Below, one piece after another: positions 1 through 7,858 of a stretch of DNA of 50,450 nt. Below the pieces are notes generated by a model. The model was not told where the DNA came from, ran no database searches, and worked only from the letters and a program-made list of their open reading frames with translations. Source of the stretch: Myxococcales bacterium UBA5297 (GTDB lineage Bacteria > Myxococcota > Myxococcia > Myxococcales > UBA5297); the NCBI GenBank assembly GCA_002408385.1, contig DHSB01000069.1, forward strand, positions 11,917 to 62,366, written 5' to 3'. The position numbers and the translations under genes are program-made. How positions within the stretch are numbered: position 1 is the stretch's first letter; every line of letters begins with the position of its first letter.

Positions 1-120
1 CGAGCTTGCGAGGCCGAAGTCGACAGGCTCTTCGACTGCGCTCCCGCCGCTCGCGCGTCGGCAGCTCCGCTCAGGGTGAGCGGAACCCGACGGAGTCGAA
101 GAAGGCTTTGGAGAGGTCCC
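1..120. repeat. Dispersed intergenic repeat, family A, copy 1
   Basis: This stretch ahead of the first gene closely matches a second copy near 44262-44400. Shared blocks include CGCTCCCGCCGCTCGCGCGT and the following GTCGGCAGCT, then a CGCTCAG..GAGCGG core. A diverged partial copy lies near 10480-10552. No open frame with coding character crosses it. It looks like a mobile-repeat or REP-like unit of unknown function. Confidence 0.7.
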
Positions 121-172
121 GCCACGGCTCTCGGAGTCGAGCCGCGGGTTCGGGCGGCGGGGAGGAGGGCAG

Positions 173-1999
173 ATGAGCGGGCGTGCTGGTAAGCGCGTTC
201 GTCGGGCGGGCCGGGCCGCGGTGGTGCTGCTGGTGACTGGGCTGCTTGCCTGTAGCGGCTCGCCGCGCAAGCCCGAGCGGCTCGCGGCGGGTGACTACGG
301 GTATGCCAGGGACTACCTTGCCTGGTTCATCGAGAGGCGAATGGAGCTCGAGGGGCTGACCGGCCTGAGCATCGCCCTCGTCGACGATCAGGAGATCGTC
401 TGGGCGCGCGGGTTCGGCTGGGCCGACGAGCAGGCGGGCCGACCGGTCACCGGGCGCACGCTGTTTCGCATCGGGTCGATCACCAAGCTGTTCACCGCGG
501 TCGCCGTCATGCAGCTCGTCGAGCGCGGCGAGGTCGAGCTCGACGCTCCGCTCGCGCGCTATCTGCCCGACTTCTCCATCGGGTCGCGCTTCCCGCAGAC
601 CGGGCCGATCACCGTCCGCCAGATCCTGACGCACCACGCGGGCCTGCCGAGCAACTACCTCGAACGCCTGCTCGCCCGCGATCCGCCGCCGATGGCGGCG
701 ATCGTCGAGTCCCTGCGCTCCGAGCAGCTCGCCTTTCCGCCCGGCCAGCTCTGGGCGTACTCGAACGTCGGCTTCGAGCTGCTCGGCGTGCTCGTCGAGC
801 GCGTCTCGGGTCTTCCCTACGCCGAGTACGTCGAGCGCCACATCTTCGAGCCGCTCGGGATGCGCGAGGCGAGCTTCGAGCAGGACTTCACCCGGCTGCC
901 CGGGCTCTCCAGGGGCTATCGGGACCACCAGGCGCGGGAGCTCTACGCGCTGCGCGCGCTCGCGGCCGGAGGGCTCAACGCCGGGGCCGAGGAGCTCGCG
1001 CGGTTCGTGCAGATGCTCTTCGCCGACGGCGCGGGGCGCGGCGGGCGGCTGCTGCAGCCCGAGACGCTCGCGGCGATGCTCGAGCGCCAGAACGCCCTCA
1101 ACCCCTTCGACCTCGACCTCGCGGTGGGCCTTGCCTTCAACCTCGGCTCGTCCCGGCTCGCCTACGCCGGACCCTGCGCCTCGCACACCGGCGGCATCGT
1201 CTACTTTCGCAGCATCCTGATCGCCCTGCCCGAGAGGCGGCTCGGGGTCGTGGTGCTCGCCAACTCGAACGACGGCGACAAGCGCGACGCGCTCGGCGCG
1301 ATCGCCACCAAGGCGCTCCAGCTCGCGGTCGAGGCCAAGCTCGGCATCCCGCCACCCGAGCCGCGCGACGAGTCGGTCCCCGCGGTCGAGGTGCCCTTGA
1401 GCGAGCAGCGCGAGCTGGTCGGGCCGTGGGCGACGGCGATCGGCGCGATGCACATCGAGCCGGACGGCGCAGGGCTCGTCGCTCGGGTGCTGGGCCGGCC
1501 GCTCGAGCTGGTGCGCCACCCGGACGCGACCTGGTCGGTGCGCTACCGGCTGCTCGGGCTCGTCCCGATAGCCCCTTCGATGCTGGGCGAGCTGCGCCTG
1601 GGCTTCCCGCAAATCGAGGGCCGGCGCGTGCTGGCCGCCCGTCTGAAGGGCCACTGGATGCTCGCCGGCTCGCCCGTGGCGCCCTATCGCATCAGCCCGG
1701 CCTGGCGCGAGCGGCTCGGGCGCTACGAGATCGCCAACCTCGCCGACGGCGAGCTCGCGCTGCTCGAGGAGATCGTGCTCGAGGAGCGCGACGGGCTGCT
1801 GCTCTTGAAGGCGCGCCAGACGCCCTATCCCGACCTGCCGCTCTCCCCCTCGGTGCTCAGGCCGCTGTCGGACGAGCGGGCGGTGGTCGAGGGGCTGAGC
1901 GGGGTCGCGCAGATCAGCGGGCTCGTGCTCGACGCGAACGGCGACGGGGGGCTCAGGCTGGCCGGATATCGCCTGCGCCGGGTGGCCGAGCCGAGGTAG
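173..1999 (+). CDS. Serine hydrolase lipoprotein, class C beta-lactamase/D-alanyl-D-alanine peptidase fold
   Basis: This 608-residue protein is predicted to be exported and lipid-anchored. A basic N-terminus and a hydrophobic stretch lead to a lipobox LLAC with Cys27. The penicillin-binding/beta-lactamase motifs are in order: S-I-T-K (Ser102, Lys105), Y-S-N (196-198) and H-T-G-G (338-341). The catalytic domain fills roughly residues 45-375. A C-terminal part of about 230 residues has the look of the beta-rich tail found on many such hydrolases. The family (PF00144) includes esterases, peptidases and beta-lactamases, so the substrate is not predictable. The ATG follows GGAGGAGGGCAG, a strong ribosome binding site. 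It appears to be monocistronic. Confidence 0.9.
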   Translation: MSGRAGKRVRRAGRAAVVLLVTGLLACSGSPRKPERLAAGDYGYARDYLAWFIERRMELEGLTGLSIALVDDQEIVWARGFGWADEQAGRPVTGRTLFRIGSITKLFTAVAVMQLVERGEVELDAPLARYLPDFSIGSRFPQTGPITVRQILTHHAGLPSNYLERLLARDPPPMAAIVESLRSEQLAFPPGQLWAYSNVGFELLGVLVERVSGLPYAEYVERHIFEPLGMREASFEQDFTRLPGLSRGYRDHQARELYALRALAAGGLNAGAEELARFVQMLFADGAGRGGRLLQPETLAAMLERQNALNPFDLDLAVGLAFNLGSSRLAYAGPCASHTGGIVYFRSILIALPERRLGVVVLANSNDGDKRDALGAIATKALQLAVEAKLGIPPPEPRDESVPAVEVPLSEQRELVGPWATAIGAMHIEPDGAGLVARVLGRPLELVRHPDATWSVRYRLLGLVPIAPSMLGELRLGFPQIEGRRVLAARLKGHWMLAGSPVAPYRISPAWRERLGRYEIANLADGELALLEEIVLEERDGLLLLKARQTPYPDLPLSPSVLRPLSDERAVVEGLSGVAQISGLVLDANGDGGLRLAGYRLRRVAEPR

Positions 2000-2371
2000 C
2001 GCGAGGAGCGGGCTTAGGGGCCCGAGGAGGCATCCAGCACGCAGGAGGGCTGCCTAACTTCTAAATCATGGAGCCGATCAGGCCAGGCCCAGCGCACGGG
2101 GGCGAGTCGCCCGCCCGCTTCCTCATTGCGCGCCAACGACTTCTCAGGTTCAGCCTGGCCCGTGGGCAGAGGAGGTGGCCGAAGCGCGTTGGTGCGCGCA
2201 GCTTGCTCGGGCCCAGGAGGCTGGGGCGCGCGCTGTTAGAGCACCAAGTAGTGGCGCAAAGAAAATGCCCAAGTGAGCGCTCAGGTCCGGTGGAACGTGG
2301 CCAGGTCGCGGATATAACCTTGCATTCATTCTTGATTTCCTTCGGGTGCGTCCGTTTCGGGGAGGATGCCC
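2000..2371. other. Intergenic gap with a possible promoter
   Basis: No convincing gene is seen here. Frames are open on both strands but lack third-position GC bias. The stretch is less GC-rich than its surroundings. A possible promoter for the following gene is TGGAAC at 2291-2296 with TATAAC at 2313-2318 (16-base spacer), which is a weak match. Confidence 0.4.
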
Positions 2372-3346
2372 ATGGCGACGAGCTCAAATCGTGACGGCGC
2401 CAACGCCGGCCTCGACGCGCTGCTTGCCGAGCTCGAATCGCCTGACGACGGGGTGCGCGCCGATGCGCTCCGAGCCCTCGCCCGTCTGGGCCCGGAGGCC
2501 GAGCCGGCCATCCCGCGGTTGGAAGCGATGCTCGCGGAGCTGAGCAGGCCCGGCGAGAGCCCTTCGCGCGTCTCCAGGCTGTCGTGGGAGACGGTCGAGA
2601 CCCTGGCGGCCATCGGCGAGAAGGCGCTGCCGGTGCTCGAGAGCCTGGCGCTGCGCTCCGACCTGGACACCGCCGAGCGCGCGGTGCTCGCCGTCGGTGC
2701 CCTGGCCCCCGAGGTGCTCGAGAGCGCGGTGCCGTGGCTGGTCAAGGTCGTCAACCACCGGCGCGGCGAGGCGGGCCTTCTCGACGGGGCGAACGTGCGC
2801 GAATCGGCCGCCAAGGTCCTCGGGCGGGTCGGGCACCTCGCCGCGGCTCCGCTCGTCGCGCTGATTCAACGCGGCGGGGGCAAGGTCTGCATCGAGGTCG
2901 CGCTCGCGCTCGGGGCCGTCGGCGAGGCGGGCGCGCCCGCGGTCCCCTGGCTGGTCGGGCTGCTGCGACGCACCGAGGAGCGCGAGAGCTGGAAGCTGCT
3001 TCGGGTCTTCGGGCAAATCGGCCCACGGGCGCGCGAGGCGGTGCCGCTTCTCATCGAGCACCTCGAGGTGCGCTGGCCCGACGTGCACCGACAGATGGCC
3101 GCGGAGGCGCTGGGTCGAATCGGCCCCGGAGCCGCCGCAGCCGTGCCGGCGCTCACCGCCATTCTCGCTGGGCAACAAGCCGGGGCCTCGGTCGCCGGCG
3201 AGGCCGCGAGCGCGCTCGGACGCATCGGACCCGCGGCGCGCGAGGCGCTCCCGGCGCTCGAGGCATGCCTCGAGCACCCCGATCCCTACGTGCGCAGCAA
3301 GGCCCAAGCGGCTCTCGAGCTGATGTTGGGGCCCGCGGGGCGGTGA
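2372..3346 (+). CDS. HEAT-repeat protein
   Basis: A 324-residue soluble protein made almost entirely of HEAT/PBS-lyase-type helical repeats of about 35-45 residues. Recurrent A-x-x-A-L-x-x-I/L-G and A-V-P-x-L patterns run from residue 15 to the end. No signal peptide or catalytic motif is visible. Such repeats form a curved scaffold for protein binding, and partners cannot be told from sequence. Two in-frame ATGs lie six bases apart (2366 and 2372). I chose the second because GGGGAGGA then sits seven bases upstream. The next gene starts 175 bases downstream, so the two could be cotranscribed. Confidence 0.85.
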   Translation: MATSSNRDGANAGLDALLAELESPDDGVRADALRALARLGPEAEPAIPRLEAMLAELSRPGESPSRVSRLSWETVETLAAIGEKALPVLESLALRSDLDTAERAVLAVGALAPEVLESAVPWLVKVVNHRRGEAGLLDGANVRESAAKVLGRVGHLAAAPLVALIQRGGGKVCIEVALALGAVGEAGAPAVPWLVGLLRRTEERESWKLLRVFGQIGPRAREAVPLLIEHLEVRWPDVHRQMAAEALGRIGPGAAAAVPALTAILAGQQAGASVAGEAASALGRIGPAAREALPALEACLEHPDPYVRSKAQAALELMLGPAGR

Positions 3347-3521
3347 GGCTCTTGGCGGGCCGCGCCCCGGTGGCCGCAGGGGCTGCGAGGCTTCGCGGCC
3401 CGCGGTGAAGGTCCGGGGCCGCGGTTGCGTTTTCGCACGTCGCGGGCGAGGTTGGGGAGCGCTCGCGTTCCCTTCTAGTTTGTCGGAAGCTCGGCCAAAT
3501 ACCTGCTCAAGGGGTCAAGAG

Positions 3522-4433
3522 ATGAAGCGTTCGACAAGGCAGACTATCGTCGCGCTCGCGGCGACAGCGCTCGCGCTGTGCGCCTGCAAGAGCAAAGGCG
3601 TCGACATGAGCCGCGGGGGCACCGAGCTCGCCTACGAGCTGAAAGGCGGCAAGACGGGTGAAGCGGCCCTCGGCGAGGCGCGCAAGCTCGCCTTGGCGCG
3701 ACTGCAGGCGCTCAAAGTGCCCGCCAAAGCGATCATCGACGGGGAGCGCCTGCGCGTGCAGATCCCCAAGTCGGTGGAGGCCGCGTCGATAGAAAGGGCC
3801 AAGACCGCGCTCGGGCTGGTCGGTCGCTTCGAGGTGCGCGAGGTCGACGATGGAGCGAGCCTGCGCGTCCTCGGTCCGGACCTCCCCGAGGATTGCGGCG
3901 CGCGCATCGTGCAGGACAACTGGACCGATCACACCGGCGCAAACCGCGGCGCCTTCACCGTGGTCTCGGCCTCGGCGCAGGTCGCCCGCAAGGTGCTCGA
4001 GACCGCGGGCTTCAAGCCGGGCGAGACGGACCTTCTTGTCGAGCGCCCGCTCGACCCGACCCAGGTGCGCCTGTATGTCGTGCGCGCCGCCGCGCTCGCC
4101 AACGACCTGGTCAAGTCGGTCGGCACGCCGCGTGACGCGTACCTGCCGCCGGAGGTCGCGGTGGCCTTCAACGAGTCGGGCACCAAGGCCTACGAGGAGC
4201 TGACCCGCAAGAGCCTCGGGCGAAAGATCGCCTTCGTCGTCGACGACGAGATCCTCGAGACCGCGGCGGTGCTCGCGCCCGTGTCGGTGGGCAAGGCCTC
4301 CATCTCGCAGCCGTGGACCGGGACCAAGGAGCAACAGCGGCGTCAGGCCGAGGTGTATGCGGCGGCCATCCGGTTCGGTCCGATGCCGGCGAGGCTCGAG
4401 CTCGTCGAGGAGCGCGAGGTGGGGGGGCGGTAG
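3522..4433 (+). CDS. Lipoprotein resembling the periplasmic P1 head of SecD
   Basis: A 303-residue predicted lipoprotein: MKRSTRQ, a hydrophobic stretch, then the lipobox L-C-A-C with Cys22. The mature part resembles the large periplasmic domain of the Sec translocon subunit SecD. Residues about 35-110 have the SecD-like order (ALARLQALKV..., an arginine/valine/isoleucine strand, then ERAKTALGLVGRFEVREV). The C-terminal half has VAFNESGTKAYEELTRKSLG, KIAFVVDDEIL and a final ARLELVEEREVG, matching the SecD 'N-x-x-G-x-x-x-F...LAIVLD...LEIVEERTVG' layout. The six SecD membrane segments are absent. Upstream in-frame codons exist from 3405, but this ATG precedes an ideal lipoprotein signal. It may act on exported proteins or be a repurposed fold. 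Confidence 0.75.
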   Translation: MKRSTRQTIVALAATALALCACKSKGVDMSRGGTELAYELKGGKTGEAALGEARKLALARLQALKVPAKAIIDGERLRVQIPKSVEAASIERAKTALGLVGRFEVREVDDGASLRVLGPDLPEDCGARIVQDNWTDHTGANRGAFTVVSASAQVARKVLETAGFKPGETDLLVERPLDPTQVRLYVVRAAALANDLVKSVGTPRDAYLPPEVAVAFNESGTKAYEELTRKSLGRKIAFVVDDEILETAAVLAPVSVGKASISQPWTGTKEQQRRQAEVYAAAIRFGPMPARLELVEEREVGGR

Positions 4434-4439
4434 GCGGCG

Positions 4440-4466
4440 GTCGACTCTCGAGAGTCGAGAGTCGAC
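4440..4466. terminator. Perfect inverted repeat just after the SecD-head gene
   Basis: A 10-base stem, GTCGACTCTC with GAGAGTCGAC, encloses a 7-base loop and starts six bases after the stop codon. It contains the 16-base palindrome CGACTCTCGAGAGTCG. There is no T-run, so it may serve as a processing or mRNA-end hairpin, or be part of the adjoining repeat, rather than a classic terminator. Confidence 0.45.
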
Positions 4467-4469
4467 GGC

Positions 4470-4660
4470 GCGGGCGATCGTGGCGGCCGGCACGAAGGCC
4501 GGGAATCCCCTGGGCTGGTGCGCTACGCCGCCGCGATACGAAGGCTCGGAGCGCCAGCCTTCGTGCGCCTTCGTGCCTGCGGTCCGGTGGAGCGCCACAC
4601 CGCAACAGGCCGGAACGAAGGCCGGCCCTCCGAAATCGCGCGCGGCGCAAGGTACAGCCC
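4470..4660. repeat. Dispersed intergenic repeat, family B, copy 1
   Basis: This contains GGCGGCCGGCACGAAGGCCG and GGTGGAGCGCCAC, then CCGCAACAGGCCGGAACGAA. Closely similar blocks recur at 36330-36540 and 47280-47430. Each copy is rich in self-complementary GGCCGG..CCGGCC pieces that can form hairpins. All three copies lie directly after a gene. Confidence 0.7.
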
Positions 4661-4706
4661 GGGCAAGCTCGAGCTGTCGATCTCGCCTCTCGACCGTCGC
4701 TCCGCT

Positions 4707-5585
4707 CTACCGCGGATTGGGCCCGCTGGCCGTCGGATTTTCGGGATACGCACACCACTCGGTGAACGACCCCTCGTAGACCCGGACCTTGGGGAAGCCG
4801 AGGAAGAAGCGCAGCACGAGGAACAGCAGCGTGGCCTCGCGCGCGGTTCCGCCGGTGCAGAGGATGGTCTTTCCCGGCGTCAGGTTGTGCCGGTAGGAGA
4901 TCTCCCGCAGCTCGGCCTCCGGGCGCAGCAGGCGCGGGTTGTCGTCGGCCATCAGGCTGCGCCACGGCAGCGAGACTGCGCCGGGGATGTGTCCGGGCTT
5001 GGGCCACGGGCCTTTGCCCTCGTAGAGCGCGGGCATCCGGGCGTCGAAGACCACGCGCTCTTCGAGGTCCTTCAGGCGGCGGAACTCGTCGTAGTTGACC
5101 GAGAAGTCGTCGCGCTCACGAGCCTTGACGCGGGTGTGCTTGTAGACGGGTAGCTCCTGTACCAGGCGCCGGCTCTCGGACTTCCACTTTTCGAGGCCGC
5201 CGTCGACGAGCAGCACGGCTTGGTGCCCAAAGCGCGCGAGCGCGTAGGCGACCATCGCCTGCTCGAGGCCGTCGCCCCAGCCCTTCGCTGCGCCCTGGCC
5301 GGTGTAGACGGCCACCGGCCTGTCAAGCTTGAGGCCGGCGCGGTGCAGCAGCTCGGTGGCGACCTTGTCGGAGACGAACAGCGACGGGATGCCGTGGTGG
5401 GGGGCGTTGAAGGTATTCGGGTTGAGGTAGACCGCGCCGGGCAGGTGCTCCTGGATGTAGTCGTGAACGTCGGGCTGGCAGTCGACGAGGCTCAGGTCCT
5501 TGTCGCTCAGGTGGGTCTGGAGCCAGTCGGTCGATACCCACTTCACCTCTCCCTCTCCGCGCGGGCGCGTCATCTCGTCTGCCAT
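4707..5585 (-). CDS. Two-domain sulfurtransferase (thiosulfate/3-mercaptopyruvate type rhodanese)
   Basis: A 292-residue cytoplasmic protein with tandem rhodanese folds. The first domain (about 15-140) keeps the fold (VDCQPDVHDYIQEHLPGAV...) but has no cysteine in its loop (VYTGQGAAKG). The second (about 165-285) carries the active loop C-T-G-G-T-A-R, where the cysteine accepts the persulfide sulfur. It would move sulfur from thiosulfate or mercaptopyruvate to cyanide or thiol acceptors. I chose ATG 5585 because GGAGG lies upstream and the longer reading has no family similarity. The gene is convergent with the SecD-head gene and divergent from the FRG gene. Confidence 0.88.
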   Translation of the reverse strand: MADEMTRPRGEGEVKWVSTDWLQTHLSDKDLSLVDCQPDVHDYIQEHLPGAVYLNPNTFNAPHHGIPSLFVSDKVATELLHRAGLKLDRPVAVYTGQGAAKGWGDGLEQAMVAYALARFGHQAVLLVDGGLEKWKSESRRLVQELPVYKHTRVKARERDDFSVNYDEFRRLKDLEERVVFDARMPALYEGKGPWPKPGHIPGAVSLPWRSLMADDNPRLLRPEAELREISYRHNLTPGKTILCTGGTAREATLLFLVLRFFLGFPKVRVYEGSFTEWCAYPENPTASGPNPR

Positions 5586-5961
5586 CTTCGAGCCCTCCTT
5601 CGGGTCCGGCGTAGTCAGGGCCCGAAGATAGGGACGGGCGCTTCGGAGGTCGCTTCCCCACGCCGGGGAGGTGGCTCGTCCCGGTTGACCGCACCTGAAC
5701 GTCATCCTGAAGGCCGGTGCGGTCACGCTTTGGCTTTTTCGGGCTCGCGTTCGCCCGAAGCAGGTCAGAAGCCAATAGGGAATCGGGCGTGCCGGCATCT
5801 CGCCGGCCGCCGGCAAAGCAGCAGGTTGGCCGGGTCTCGCCGCGGGTTGGGCAGCGCTCGCCTAGGAAGCCGGCGTTTGCGGTCGCAGATCCAACAGGCC
5901 GGAGCGCGCGGGCCACCCTGGCCTTGCGGTCGGGTCAGGGAGCGGCGTTTGCTCGCCGCCC
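5586..5961. other. Divergent intergenic region with an inverted repeat
   Basis: This lies between two divergent genes and must hold both promoters, but no clear consensus pair is seen. A perfect 8-base inverted repeat, ACCGCACC (5688-5695) with GGTGCGGT (5716-5723), is separated by 20 bases, a layout compatible with an operator or a long-loop hairpin. Nothing else is recognised. Confidence 0.4.
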
Positions 5962-6783
5962 ATGAACGAGGTTCGCGTCCGATCCTGGGCGGAGCTGAAC
6001 GAGGAGCTCTTCCGCGATTCGTGGAACGAGCCGCTCGGGCGCTACCGCTCCCCGTTCGCCTTCCGCGGGACGACGAGTGTCGCGCACCGGCTCGAGACCT
6101 CGCTTTTTCGGCTCGGCGGCGGCGATCACCGCCGCGTCGAGATCCCGCTGCTGCGCAGCTTCCGCAAGTACGCCTTCCGCGGCGGGCCGCACATCGACTC
6201 GATCTGGTACTGGCTCTCGCTCGCCCAGCACCACGGCCTGCCGACACGGGTCCTCGACTGGAGCTGGTCGCCATACGTCGCGCTCCACTTCGCCACCTTC
6301 GATCTCGAGCGCCATGCCGACGACGGCGCGATCTGGTGCGTCGATTTCGGCGAGGCGCACCGCCTCTTGCCGCCGCGTCTGCGCCGCAAGCTGGGGCAGG
6401 AGGACGCCACCGCTTTCACCGTCGAGATGCTGCAGGACGTCGCGCCCTCGCTGCGCGAGCTCGAGAGACTGTCGCGTCAGGAGTTCGTGGTCTTCTTCGA
6501 GCCGCCCTCGCTCGATGAGCGCATCGTCAATCAGTTCGCGCTCTTCTCGGTGCTCTCCAACCCCGAGCGCGCCTTCGACGAGTGGCTTGCCGGGCGGCCC
6601 GCGCTCTACCGGCGGCTCGTCATCCCCTCCGGGCTCAAGCCCGAAGTGCGCGACAAGCTCGACCAGGCCAACATCACCGAGCGGGTTCTCTTTCCGGGAC
6701 TCGATGGCCTGAGCGCCTGGCTCAGGCGCCATTACAGCCCTGCGCCCGCCAAGCGACGCGGCCGGAGGGCGCGCGGGCGCTGA
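5962..6783 (+). CDS. FRG-domain protein
   Basis: A 273-residue soluble protein. The FRG domain (PF08867, named for a conserved Phe-Arg-Gly) spans about residues 10-135. It shows A-F-R-G (residues 33-36), the arginine-rich early helix, and the conserved QHHGLPTRVLDWSWSPYVAL block. The activity of this domain is not established; it occurs in stand-alone proteins and sometimes in mobile or defence-linked loci. The C-terminal half (FEPPSLDERIVNQFALFSV) matches the usual FRG end, where a glutamine or asparagine-rich Q-x-G/A-x-F stretch is conserved. No partner gene is adjacent. There is no clear ribosome binding site before the ATG. Confidence 0.85.
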   Translation: MNEVRVRSWAELNEELFRDSWNEPLGRYRSPFAFRGTTSVAHRLETSLFRLGGGDHRRVEIPLLRSFRKYAFRGGPHIDSIWYWLSLAQHHGLPTRVLDWSWSPYVALHFATFDLERHADDGAIWCVDFGEAHRLLPPRLRRKLGQEDATAFTVEMLQDVAPSLRELERLSRQEFVVFFEPPSLDERIVNQFALFSVLSNPERAFDEWLAGRPALYRRLVIPSGLKPEVRDKLDQANITERVLFPGLDGLSAWLRRHYSPAPAKRRGRRARGR

Positions 6784-6879
6784 CCGAGGGCGAGAGCTCG
6801 GACTTGCGAAGGTCTGCACGGCAGGCACGAAAGACTCGGAGAGGCGTCGCGAACCCGCCTCGAGCTCGCGCCGCCCCCG

Positions 6880-7581
6880 CTATCTCTTCTTGAAGTACTC
6901 CACGCTCTGGCGAATCGGCGCCGCGTCGGGGGCCTTTGGCTCGAGCGCCAGGTACTTCTCGTAGGCCTCGACCGCCCCCGAGGGGTCGCCGTTCTCGGCC
7001 CTCGCCGTCCCGAGGAAGCGCCAGCCCTGGGCGTTTTTCGGCTCTTCCTTGAGGTGCTTCTCGAGCAGCTTGACGGCCTTGGCCGGCTTGCCGTCGCGCA
7101 TCAGCTCGATGGCCTCCTCGACCTTCGTCAGCCGCTCGACGCGGTCGTAGCGCTCGTAGGCCCAGGCGTCGTCTTCGGTGCGCCCGCCCACGGTCTGCCG
7201 CGGGGGCAGCGGTACTCGATAGAGTCCGTCGGGGCCGGCGTTGGGCGGCGGCTCGGGGCCGGTCACCTTGTCGTAGTGAGCGGCGAGCGCTCCGGCGACC
7301 TGCTGTGCCTCGGCGTGCTTGGGGCAGGTCTTGAGAAACCGCTCGTAGGTGAGCGCGCCGAGATCCGCGTCCGAGGCGGCGAAATAGCAGTCGCCGAGCG
7401 CCTTGAGCGCCGCGCAGTCGGAGGGGTTCTCGGTGGTCGCCTTTTCGAGGGCGGGGAGGGCCTCGGTGCTCTTGCCGCCCTTGCACTTTGCGACCGCGTC
7501 GTCGACCGGGCCGGCCCGGGCCGGGAGGCCTGCACCGAGGTAGAAAACGGCTGCGACGAGGGCGCTCATTTGCACGCGCAT
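6880..7581 (-). CDS. Periplasmic TPR-repeat protein
   Basis: A 233-residue protein with an N-terminal signal peptide (MRVQMSALVAAVFYLGAGLP, cleavage probably after ARA). Tetratricopeptide-like helices are seen twice: around residues 25-85 (ALPALEKATTENPSDCAAL...), and again near 155-225 (AVKLLEKHLKEEPKNAQGW...GDPSGAVEAYEKYLALEP). TPRs bind other proteins; no catalytic motif is seen. The ATG at 7581 has GGAGGG six bases upstream and precedes the signal peptide, so the longer in-frame start is rejected. It is divergent from the GAF-PilB gene, so a role in the same surface apparatus is possible but unproven. Confidence 0.82.
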   Translation of the reverse strand: MRVQMSALVAAVFYLGAGLPARAGPVDDAVAKCKGGKSTEALPALEKATTENPSDCAALKALGDCYFAASDADLGALTYERFLKTCPKHAEAQQVAGALAAHYDKVTGPEPPPNAGPDGLYRVPLPPRQTVGGRTEDDAWAYERYDRVERLTKVEEAIELMRDGKPAKAVKLLEKHLKEEPKNAQGWRFLGTARAENGDPSGAVEAYEKYLALEPKAPDAAPIRQSVEYFKKR

Positions 7582-7632
7582 GGTTCCCTCCGAAAGGTTC
7601 ACGCCAGCTCGGAACAATCTCAAGCCTCACCC

Positions 7633-7662
7633 TTGGTATTGCCGTCTCGCTTCCCTTGTCAA
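7633..7662 (-). promoter_or_regulatory. Predicted sigma-70-type promoter of the TPR gene
   Basis: On the minus strand a perfect TTGACA (7662-7657) is followed after 18 bases by TACCAA (7638-7633), about 50 bases before the TPR start codon. The -35 box is perfect, while the -10 box matches only partly. Confidence 0.45.
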
Positions 7663-7761
7663 GCCGAGCCCCGAGCGGCCGCGCGTCCCGGCTCCGGCTC
7701 GCCCAGGCGAGGAGGCCGGGGCGGCGCGAGCCCCGAGGGCTGGCAGCGTGCCTGGCGGAAG

Positions 7762-7767
7762 TATAAA
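7762..7767 (+). promoter_or_regulatory. Possible -10 box of the GAF-PilB gene
   Basis: TATAAA stands out in a very GC-rich stretch 92 bases before the start codon. No good -35 box is seen at the normal distance, so activation or another sigma factor may be involved. Confidence 0.3.
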
Positions 7768-7858
7768 AGACACCACGTTTGAGTCTCGCCGAGCGCGCTT
7801 GGGGCGAGAAAGACGCAGGACAGCCGGCGGGTGCGGCCCGCCGAAGCGAGGGCATCAG

